DNA from: Hymenobacter sp. DG01
GTDB taxonomy: Bacteria > Bacteroidota > Bacteroidia > Cytophagales > Hymenobacteraceae
DNA: 64,000 nt
NCBI RefSeq assembly: GCF_006352025.1
Contig: NZ_CP040936.1
Span: 4,280,001 to 4,344,000 of the forward strand
Reading direction: 5' to 3'
Shown: positions 57,712 through 64,000 of the stretch, in pieces
Numbering within the stretch: position 1 is the stretch's first letter
How the letters are laid out: the number at the start of each line of letters is the position of its first letter
Notes under the pieces: model-generated
What the model saw: only the letters and a program-made list of their open reading frames with translations
Database searches by the model: none
Told to the model about the DNA's origin: nothing
Translations under genes and position numbers: made by a program

Positions 57712-59322
57712 ATGAAATTCACCCGCGTTGCTTTGCTCGGCCTGCTCCTGACTACGGTCCTGGCTCCGGGCTGCCAGAGCTTTCTGGATAAGGAACCCCT
57801 GGGTACTACCACTCAGGATAATCTTTTCAAAGATCCCACCAACGCCGTACAAGCCATCAATGCCGTGTACGATGTGGCTGCCTGGGACCAGGGCCCCAAA
57901 TGGGGCGACCCCAGTGGCGAATACGTGCCCCAGACCTACGAATGGATGTTTGGGGACTTAATGACCGATGATTCTGAAAAGGGTGGCAGCTCACCCAGCG
58001 ACTTCCTTCCCCTGATTGAGCTCAAATCCTGGAATATTCCGCCCTCTAACGGGCCCGTCACCACGCTGTGGGTGCACAGCTTTACGGGTATTGCCCGCGC
58101 CAACACAGTCATCAACAACGTTGATGCGGGTACTATTGATGCAGCCCTAAAGGCACGTTTGAAGGGTGAAGCGCTCTTCCTGCGGGCGTATTTCTATTTC
58201 AACCTGGTGAAGGGCTTCGGGGGTGTGCCGCTGTTTGAGAAAACGCCTACCCCTACGGAAGCGCCCAACGTAACCCGCGCCACCATCGCCCAGACGTATG
58301 CATTCATTGAGAAGGATTTGAAGGAAGCCGCCACGCTGCTGCCGGAGAAAAGCGCCTACCCCGCCGCCGACCTGGGCCGCGCGACCAAAGGGGCGGCCAT
58401 CGGCTACCTGGCCCGCGCCATTATGTACCAGCTGGGCACCGTAAATGGCAACAACCACACCTGGCAGGAGGTGTACGACCTGACGAGCACCATCATCAAC
58501 TCAGGCCAGTACAGCCTGTTGGCCAACTACGCGGCCATTCACCAGGATATCGGCGAGAACAGCAGTGAGTCGTTGTTTGAAATTCAGTTCGGCTCCTCTA
58601 ACGACACGTATGGTCCTATCTCGATAGGTACCACCAACAACATCTTCCAGAACAACCGCCGCACGTTTGGCTACGGTTTCAATAACCCCACCCAGAACTT
58701 GGTGGACGAGTTTGAGTCTAACGACCCGCGCCTCGAAGTCACGGTTATCAAGAACAACGACATCGTGCTGGGCGTCCTCAACCCCGTAGACCTCACGCAA
58801 AACGCTACGGGCTATTTTAACCGCAAGGCGGCCATTCTCGCCCCCAATGCTCCGGAATCGGGACCCCAGAACATTCGGAAGCTGCGCTATGCCGACATTC
58901 TGCTGATGAAGGCCGAAGCCGCTGCTCAACTCAACCGGTCGGCCGAAGCCGTGACTTTGGTTAATCAGGTACGGCAGCGGGCGCGCATGTCTACCCGGCC
59001 GCCCGGCACCCGGTTGGGTACCCTCTCCTACGATCCGGCCAACACCCCGGCCGGCACCCTGCCCGACCTGTCTCCTGGCCTTTCGGGGCAGGCGCTGCTG
59101 AATGCCATCTGGCACGAGCGTCGCGTGGAGTTTGGCGAGGAGTCGCTGCGCCTGTGGGACCTGATTCGGACGGGCCGCTACATGGCCACCCTGCTGCCCG
59201 ATGTGCGCGGGCGGGCCATGTCGCACCTAGCTATGGAGTCTTCCGTAAACCCCTTCCCGCTGCTGCCCATCTCTCTGAACGACGCCCAAAGCTGGAAACT
59301 CCCCCAGAACCCCGGGTATTAA
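57712..59322 (+). CDS. SusD/RagB-family nutrient-binding lipoprotein
   Basis: The 536-residue lipoprotein starts with a signal ending APGCQSFLDKEPL (lipobox Cys at about 21). It has the SusD alpha-helical TPR-like core: DPTNAVQAINAVYDVA, FTGIARANTVINNV, KGEALFLRAYFYFNLVKGFG, then a C-terminal region with KLRYADILLMKAEAAAQLNR and IWHERRVEFGEESLRLWDLI. SusD lids cover the SusC barrel and bind the substrate outside the cell. It lies 22 nt after susC and is the last gene of the operon. No glycoside hydrolase or peptidase is adjacent, so the nutrient is unknown. Confidence 0.95.
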   Translation: MKFTRVALLGLLLTTVLAPGCQSFLDKEPLGTTTQDNLFKDPTNAVQAINAVYDVAAWDQGPKWGDPSGEYVPQTYEWMFGDLMTDDSEKGGSSPSDFLPLIELKSWNIPPSNGPVTTLWVHSFTGIARANTVINNVDAGTIDAALKARLKGEALFLRAYFYFNLVKGFGGVPLFEKTPTPTEAPNVTRATIAQTYAFIEKDLKEAATLLPEKSAYPAADLGRATKGAAIGYLARAIMYQLGTVNGNNHTWQEVYDLTSTIINSGQYSLLANYAAIHQDIGENSSESLFEIQFGSSNDTYGPISIGTTNNIFQNNRRTFGYGFNNPTQNLVDEFESNDPRLEVTVIKNNDIVLGVLNPVDLTQNATGYFNRKAAILAPNAPESGPQNIRKLRYADILLMKAEAAAQLNRSAEAVTLVNQVRQRARMSTRPPGTRLGTLSYDPANTPAGTLPDLSPGLSGQALLNAIWHERRVEFGEESLRLWDLIRTGRYMATLLPDVRGRAMSHLAMESSVNPFPLLPISLNDAQSWKLPQNPGY

Positions 59323-59372
59323 ATTGCTTCTGTGCGGGCCCTGCGGTGGGTTTACTCATCGGATGGTGGTAG

Positions 59373-59430
59373 CACAGGTTAACGAAAAGGGTCGTTCCTG
59401 CGCAGGAACGACCCTTTTCGTTAACCTGTG
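59373..59430. terminator. 58-bp perfect palindrome between convergent genes
   Basis: Bases 59373-59430 (CACAGGTTAACGAAAAGGGT... and its mirror) form one perfect palindrome with no unpaired loop bases. The palindrome ends at the stop codon of the minus-strand gene (59431) and lies 51 nt past the susD stop. Probably a bidirectional terminator. Confidence 0.85.
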
Positions 59431-59931
59431 TTAGTCGTGGCTACTAGCTATAATACCTGTGTACTCGTCGGAGTTGGTGTATATAGTGTTGCCGAATAGC
59501 TTCCAGTTGTGCAGTACGACTATCTGGTAGTGCAGCTGCTTTTCATCGGCGTTTACTGCTCCCGCTATTGGCTTCCATTCATGGCCTGCCAGCAGCCCGG
59601 AAACGGTAGCATACAGGCCGTATGCCTGGAAGGTAGAGTCCGTCCATTTGCCTTCTATGATAAGATTGAGCTTGTTATTCACGTTCATCGGAATAACCGC
59701 ATGCGTACTCCAATTACCCAGCCCCTTGCGTGTAGGGTCAGGCGTGGCCAGGTTTTGAGCCTTCCCTGAAGCCTCGTCGCGGCCGCTTCTGAAAGCACTA
59801 AGGCTTAGCAGAAACAACAGGGCCAGGCCTACTCCTATTTCTCGTCGCAAGAGCTTGAAGACTCTTACCCACGCATACACAACCAGAACAAACAATAGAA
59901 CATTCAGGGCGGTCCAGGCTAATGCTAACAT
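59431..59931 (-). CDS. Hypothetical membrane protein
   Basis: The 166-residue protein has two N-terminal hydrophobic helices (ALNVLLFVLVVYAWVRVFKL and IGVGLALLFLLSLSAF) and then a soluble domain of about 110 residues with aromatic-rich strands (NNKLNLIIEGKWTDSTFQAY, EKQLHYQIVVLHNWKLFGNT). Not recognised. GC content and codon use look lower than the neighbours, with more A/T-ending codons. The 292-nt gap upstream to the next gene contains its leader and a terminator of the LLM gene, but no further gene is seen. Confidence 0.55.
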   Translation of the reverse strand: MLALAWTALNVLLFVLVVYAWVRVFKLLRREIGVGLALLFLLSLSAFRSGRDEASGKAQNLATPDPTRKGLGNWSTHAVIPMNVNNKLNLIIEGKWTDSTFQAYGLYATVSGLLAGHEWKPIAGAVNADEKQLHYQIVVLHNWKLFGNTIYTNSDEYTGIIASSHD

Positions 59932-60170
59932 ATTGGTAAATAGTAAGTGAAACGCGCGGTAAGATGGGAAGAAGTAAGCCCTTCTCTCTATAGTTTTACA
60001 TGAATAGCAATGAATTCTATTTCACAGGGTAGGGCAAGTCGCTCTAACTTCGTCGCACACGGTGCTGAATATGCTTGCAGAAAACCCTACCCCCTCCGGC
60101 ACGGTTAATCCTGATAAATAGCGGAAACTAGTGCTCTGCAGTCTAATTGTATCAGAGTACCGGAAACAAC

Positions 60171-60202
60171 AACGCCACCCCCGAAAATCAGAGGTGGCGG
60201 TT
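60171..60202 (-). terminator. Terminator of LLM oxidoreductase gene
   Basis: On the minus strand CCGCCACC pairs with GGTGGCG around a loop, followed by TTGTTGTTT. Confidence 0.65.
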
Positions 60203-60223
60203 TGCATTAGAATTTGGTAGTAC

Positions 60224-61267
60224 TTACACCGCCTGTGGTGCCAGGGCCCGCTGCACGGCCGGGGACACCACCTGCCCGAATAGCTCGGTGGAACGGAGCA
60301 CTGCCTCGTGAGGCATGCCTTCTAGCATGAGCTGGCCAATGAAGCGGGTATTCTGGAACAGGCCGTGCAGGCGCACGAGCTTATCGGCTACCTGCTGGGG
60401 CGTGCCCACAAACAGCGGACCTTCCGGGCCGCAGAGGTAGTCGAACTGCTGACGCGACATCGGGCGCCAGCCCCGCTCCCGGCCAATGCGGTTCATGACC
60501 AGGGAGTAGGCCGGGAAAAACTCATCGGCCGCCTGTTTCGAGGTGTCGGCTATATGGAAATGACAGTTCAGGCAAAGCGGGAGGGTAGCGGGGTCGTGGC
60601 CGGCCTGTTGGGCCGAGCGACGGTAGAGGTCGGCGAAGGGTACGTACTGGTCCGGGGCGCCGCCCAGGATGGCAATGGTAAGCCCCAGGCCCAGGGAGCC
60701 GGCCCGCGCCGCGGAGGCCGGCGTGCCGCCCACGCCAATCCAAACAGGAATCCGGGGTTGTAAGGGACGCGGATATACGCCTTTGCCCGTAATGGCCGCC
60801 CGGTGCCGGCCCTGCCAGGTTACCACTTCCTGCTCATTGAGCTGCAGCAGCAGCCCCAGCTTCTCGGCGAACAGGGCATCGTAGTCATTCAGATCCTGCC
60901 CAAACAGCGGAAACGACTCAATAAACGACCCGCGGCCGGCAATAATTTCGGCCCGACCGTTGGAAATCAAATCGAGGGTAGCAAAATTCTGGAAGGTGCG
61001 CACCGGGTCGGTGGAGCTGAGCACCGTAACGGCGCTGGTGAGCCGTACCCGCTGGGTTACGGCCGCAATAGCCGCCAGCACCACTTCCGGCGCCGATACC
61101 ACGTAGTCGGCGCGATGGTGTTCCCCGATGGATACCACATCGAGGCCGGCCTCATCGGCGCGGCGCCCCAGGGCTACCAGCTCCTGCAGGCGTCGGGCGG
61201 CTGCGGTGTCGCCGCCAGCTACGTGGGCGGGGGCTATTTCCCCGAAAGAGCTTATGCCGAGTTCCAT
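60224..61267 (-). CDS. LLM-class flavin-dependent oxidoreductase
   Basis: The 347-residue protein is a bacterial-luciferase-like monooxygenase: LGISSFGEIAPAHV, VALGRRADEAGLDVVSIGEH, the HHRADYVVSAPEVVLAAIAA segment, VTVLSSTDPVRTFQNFATLD, NGRAEIIAGRGSFIESFPLF, RIPVWIGVGGTPASAARAG. The family uses FMNH2 or F420 on varied substrates; Bacteroidota members of this shape are usually annotated only as LLM class. No reductase partner is adjacent. ATG 61267; a terminator follows. It is in the same direction as the dehydrogenase upstream, with 87 nt between them. Confidence 0.9.
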   Translation of the reverse strand: MELGISSFGEIAPAHVAGGDTAAARRLQELVALGRRADEAGLDVVSIGEHHRADYVVSAPEVVLAAIAAVTQRVRLTSAVTVLSSTDPVRTFQNFATLDLISNGRAEIIAGRGSFIESFPLFGQDLNDYDALFAEKLGLLLQLNEQEVVTWQGRHRAAITGKGVYPRPLQPRIPVWIGVGGTPASAARAGSLGLGLTIAILGGAPDQYVPFADLYRRSAQQAGHDPATLPLCLNCHFHIADTSKQAADEFFPAYSLVMNRIGRERGWRPMSRQQFDYLCGPEGPLFVGTPQQVADKLVRLHGLFQNTRFIGQLMLEGMPHEAVLRSTELFGQVVSPAVQRALAPQAV

Positions 61268-61354
61268 AGGAAAGAGAAATCAGGTAGGTACATAGATTTA
61301 TCAGCGTAAAGCCGCTACCCCGGGAAATGTTTTGCCTTGCGCCTGTATTCTGCT

Positions 61355-62242
61355 TTATGCCCCCGGAGCTTCAGCCAGAAACGTGGTACCAGTAAGCTCT
61401 TCGCTGCACTGCCAGAGCCGGCGGGCATTTTCGAGTGTATTGAAGCCCGATTTCACGGCTTCGGGCCGTTTCTTTACAAAATATCCGCCACTGATGTCGG
61501 CCACTTCCGGAGCCGTAGCCAAGTAAATGCTGGTCTGAGCGCCTTCCTCCGCCGACGTCATGAACGGAGCAGCCGCTTTGTAGAAGGCCCGCGTGAGCCA
61601 CGTTGAGCCGCTCCCGAAACTGCTGGCCACCACGCCCGGGTGCAGGCTGTTGGTAGTCACGTTGCGGATGCCTTGCTGCCGCAGCCGTCGGGCCAGCTCC
61701 TGCGTGAACATAATGTTGTAGAGCTTGGAGTTGGCGTAGGCCCGCATGGGCGAATACTTGCCGGCTACTTCCAGCGTTTCAAAATCGGGCTTGGCAAACA
61801 TGTAGGCCATAGAGGCCACGTTCACGATGCGGGCCGCCGGGCTCTGCCGCAGCTTCTCCAGCAGCAGGCTGGTGAGCAGAAACGGGCCCAGGTGGTTGGT
61901 CGCCAGCGTCAGCTCATGGCCTCCGTTCGATTCTTGCCTTTTATCTCCCAGCACCAGCCCGGCATTGTTCACCAGCACGTCGAGGTGACCGTAGCGCTGG
62001 CTGAACTCCTCGGCCGCCCGCCGCACCTGGGCCAGGTCCGACAGGTCGCAGAGCAGCACATCCACGCGGCGGCCGGGCCAGGCCAGCTGCTGAATTTCGT
62101 GGCGGGTGCGTGCGGCTTTGTCGGCGTTGCGGGCCAGCAGCACAACGTGGTAGCCCTGCTGGGCCAGGGCCCGGGCCGTAACGGTGCCGATGCCGGCCGT
62201 GGCCCCCGTTACCAGGGCCAGAAGAGACCGAGAAGTTGTCAT
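61355..62242 (-). CDS. Short-chain dehydrogenase/reductase
   Basis: The 295-residue protein has the NAD(P) loop TGATAGIGTVTARALA, the LLCDLSDLAQVRRAAEEF acidic/NAD strand, NNAGLVLG, and the catalytic S-Y-K residues in NVASMAYMF and YANSKLYNIMF. The C-terminal extension is like retinol dehydrogenase/WWOX-type SDRs (FNTLENARRLWQCSEEL). The LARNADK basic residues after strand 2 favour NADP(H). Substrate unknown. ATG 62242 is the start. It is in the same direction as the LLM gene. Confidence 0.92.
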   Translation of the reverse strand: MTTSRSLLALVTGATAGIGTVTARALAQQGYHVVLLARNADKAARTRHEIQQLAWPGRRVDVLLCDLSDLAQVRRAAEEFSQRYGHLDVLVNNAGLVLGDKRQESNGGHELTLATNHLGPFLLTSLLLEKLRQSPAARIVNVASMAYMFAKPDFETLEVAGKYSPMRAYANSKLYNIMFTQELARRLRQQGIRNVTTNSLHPGVVASSFGSGSTWLTRAFYKAAAPFMTSAEEGAQTSIYLATAPEVADISGGYFVKKRPEAVKSGFNTLENARRLWQCSEELTGTTFLAEAPGA

Positions 62243-62402
62243 GGGAAAGAAGAATGGTTGGCTGCCTATACGCAGGCCTCAGTGCGGAGTTAGAGCCAGT
62301 TACGCAATATCCGCTCCGCATTGGCGCACCCGCGGTGGGTAGGAGAGAGGTGCTTCGGCACCGTTTACTGTTCGGAGAAGACACACCGATTCCTGTGCCG
62401 CG

Positions 62403-62624
62403 CTAGCGCGTTACTTCCAGCCGAAGCGTTGCCGTGGCCCCGGTTGCAATGGTTAGCACGCGCAGAAAGTAGGTGCCGGCTGGCAGGTGCGTAACCGACA
62501 AGGCAAGTTGGGAGGCCAGGCAGGGGTAGGAACCCAGCATCGCTCCGGCCGCATTCCGCACCGGAATCATACGCTGATCAGCTGAGCCAGAATCCAGGGC
62601 GGGAGCCGATGAAAACGAATACAC
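62403..62624 (-). pseudogene. Orphan T9SS-type C-terminal sorting domain remnant
   Basis: The last 70 codons of an open minus-strand frame read like a type IX secretion C-terminal domain: MIPVRNAAGAMLGSY, LALSVTHLPAGTYFLRV and the terminal RLEVTR. Only this 3' tail is present: upstream the frame runs into the glycosyltransferase gene on the other strand and loses similarity. It is most likely the 3' end of a deleted secreted-protein gene, although a short expressed peptide from ATG 62570 is possible. Confidence 0.5.
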
Positions 62625-62684
62625 CAGGCCTGCTGCAGGCAAGCGCGGGCTACCCGCGCAAAACCCCCGATATTTGCCCGCGCT

Positions 62685-63449
62685 ATGCCCCAGGTTCCGC
62701 TGTCCGTCGTCATCATCACCTTCAACGAAGAAGCCAACATTGCCCGCTGCCTCGAAGCCGCTCGTCCCATCGCCGATGAGCTGCTGGTAGTGGATAGCTT
62801 CTCTACGGATGGCACCGTGGAAATTTGCCAAAAGCTGGGCGCGCGGGTAATTCAGCATGCCTTTGCCGGCTACGTGGAGCAGAAAAACTACGCTACCCAA
62901 CAGGCCCGTCACGACTACGTACTCCAACTCGATGCCGATGAAGTGCTGACTGAAGAGCTGCGCCAGAGCATTCAGGCGGCCCGGCAGAACTGGCAGGGGG
63001 CCGGCTACACCCTGGCCCGCCTCACCAACTACTGCGGCTCCTGGGTGCGCCACGGCGGCTGGTATCCCGACCGCAAGCTGCGCCTCTACGACCGGCGCCT
63101 GGGTCGGTGGGAAGGCCTGCTCCTGCACGAGCGGTACGAGCTGCAGCCTCATCAGCCGGCACCCCTGCCCCTGGCCGGCGACGCCCTACACTATTCTTAC
63201 GATTCCGTGGAGCAGCACGTCAGTCAGCTCAACCGCTTCACCAGCATTGCCGCCCATGAGCTCTGGCTGCGGGGTAAGCGCCGCGTTTCCGTGTTTCATC
63301 TGCTCCTGAAGCCCTGGTGGAAATTCACGCACGGCTACTTTTTCCGGTTGGGTTTTCTCGATGGATTCGCGGGCCTGAGCATTGCCGTTATTTCGGCCTG
63401 GGGCGTGTTTTTGAAGTTCGCCAAGCTCAAAACCAAAGCCGCCGCATGA
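62685..63449 (+). CDS. GT2-family glycosyltransferase (WaaE/KdtX-like)
   Basis: The 254-residue inverting enzyme starts LSVVIITFNEEANIARCLEA (nucleotide-sugar strand), has ADELLVVDSFSTDGTVEICQ, the metal-binding D-x-D in LQLDADEVLTEEL, and a GWYPDRKLRLYDRRLGRWEG acceptor segment typical of lipopolysaccharide-core GT2 enzymes of the WaaE/KdtX type. A C-terminal amphipathic helix follows (FFRLGFLDGFAGLSIAVISA). It overlaps the next gene by 4 nt (ATGA), so both probably act on LPS or lipooligosaccharide. Confidence 0.92.
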   Translation: MPQVPLSVVIITFNEEANIARCLEAARPIADELLVVDSFSTDGTVEICQKLGARVIQHAFAGYVEQKNYATQQARHDYVLQLDADEVLTEELRQSIQAARQNWQGAGYTLARLTNYCGSWVRHGGWYPDRKLRLYDRRLGRWEGLLLHERYELQPHQPAPLPLAGDALHYSYDSVEQHVSQLNRFTSIAAHELWLRGKRRVSVFHLLLKPWWKFTHGYFFRLGFLDGFAGLSIAVISAWGVFLKFAKLKTKAAA

Positions 63450-64000
63450 AAACCTTCCTGATTAGCCGCACCGATGCCATCGGCGACGTGGTGCTGACCT
63501 TGCCGGTGGCGGGCCGGTTGAAGCAGCTGTACCCCGGCTGCCGGGTAGTGCTTATTGGGCGCACCTACACTCAGGCTGTAGCCGAAGCCTGTCCGTGGGT
63601 TGATGCGTTTCTCAATATTGATGAGTTCCAGCAGCTGACTCCCGCCGGACAGGTAGCCGCCCTGCAGGCCCAGCAGGCCGATGTTATCCTGCACGTATTC
63701 CCGAACAAGCTGCTGGCCCGGGCCGCCCGTCAGGCCGGCATTCCGGTCCGCATTGGCACCCGCAACCGGTGGTTTCACTGGCTTACCTGCAACCGCCTGG
63801 TAGCCCTGAGCCGGAAAAACTCCCCGCTGCACGAGGCGCAATTGAATCTGCAGCTGCTCCAGCCGCTTACTCAAACCGCCGAGGTGCTACCCCTCACAAC
63901 GGTGGCAACTCTCGTGCAGCTGGTCCCGGCGGTAGCGCTGCAGCCAGCCCTGCGCGAGCTGCTGGCGGCCCGTTCTCCCGCGCAGTGTAACGTTATTCTG
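63446..64000 (+). CDS. GT9-family glycosyltransferase (heptosyltransferase-like), 3' end outside window
   Basis: The frame from ATG 63446 is open to the window edge (185 codons). It begins KTFLISRTDAIGDVVLTLPV, the N-terminal signature of family 9 heptosyltransferases (S/R-x-D-A-I-G-D), followed by CRVVLIGRTYTQAVAEACPW and ADVILHVFPNKLLARAARQ, IPVRIGTRNRWFHWLTCNRL. The N-terminal acceptor-binding half is complete; the ADP-sugar-binding half lies beyond the window. The ATGA overlap with the GT2 gene indicates translational coupling in one LPS-biosynthesis operon. ADP-heptose use is inferred from the family. Confidence 0.9.
   Translation, partial: MKTFLISRTDAIGDVVLTLPVAGRLKQLYPGCRVVLIGRTYTQAVAEACPWVDAFLNIDEFQQLTPAGQVAALQAQQADVILHVFPNKLLARAARQAGIPVRIGTRNRWFHWLTCNRLVALSRKNSPLHEAQLNLQLLQPLTQTAEVLPLTTVATLVQLVPAVALQPALRELLAARSPAQCNVIL

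Overview
The window is chromosomal DNA from a GC-rich member of the Bacteroidota, most likely Hymenobacter or a close relative in the Cytophagales. That placement is inferred from SusC/SusD pairs, FecR/ECF sigma pairs, DUF4397, a type IX secretion C-terminal domain remnant and promoters with the Bacteroidota -7 box TAnnTTTG (several of which overlap or nearly touch start codons, with no Shine-Dalgarno). Most genes are housekeeping or envelope genes in short operons separated by strong hairpin terminators.

Layout: 1-6.3 kb holds a TPR protein, a ComA-type phosphosulfolactate synthase, a TraB/GumN protein, a sorbosone-dehydrogenase-like lipoprotein, a spermidine-synthase-like methyltransferase, a DedA protein and aroE. 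6.3-18.7 kb is a signalling and transport block: two paralogous outer-membrane beta-barrel receptors, an ABC-2 exporter, and two LytS-type kinase/LytTR regulator pairs. The three minus-strand transcription units here share the sequence GGTTGGTTGA placed exactly 29 nt upstream of a -7-like box, which looks like the operator of the LytTR regulators. A 442-bp MITE-like inverted-repeat element fills the gap between the second kinase and its regulator, and two palindromic dispersed repeats follow the two receptor genes.

18.7-32.7 kb carries two small paralogous SpoIIAA-like proteins, a 1103-residue multi-PAS histidine kinase, wrbA, an ECF sigma factor overlapping a membrane-anchored beta-barrel protein, lipoproteins, uvrB, a HAD hydrolase, a CatA-like acetyltransferase and a PAP2 phosphatase. 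32.9-36.5 kb is a small lower-GC integrative element inserted in tRNA-Gly(CCC): an integrase at one end, a partial duplicate of the tRNA on the left, the complete tRNA on the right, and an IS3-family element inside. An IS5-family element (36.8-37.6 kb) sits in the stop codon of a small membrane protein and cuts the promoter of the next gene.

37.7-52.2 kb includes a GNAT protein, a B12-binding radical SAM protein carrying an in-frame repeat insertion, an HMA-AraC fusion regulator, a cobalamin-riboswitch-controlled btuB/btuG-like uptake operon, a 3-methyladenine glycosylase, a THUMP-like methyltransferase, a DUF4397 lipoprotein and ahcY. 52.3-59.3 kb is a complete ECF sigma/FecR/SusC/SusD surface-signalling nutrient locus in which susC has two +1 frameshifts, both in 5-base homopolymers. 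The window ends with an LLM flavin oxidoreductase, a short-chain dehydrogenase, an orphan T9SS sorting-domain remnant, and two glycosyltransferases (GT2 and a truncated GT9) with overlapping stop and start codons.
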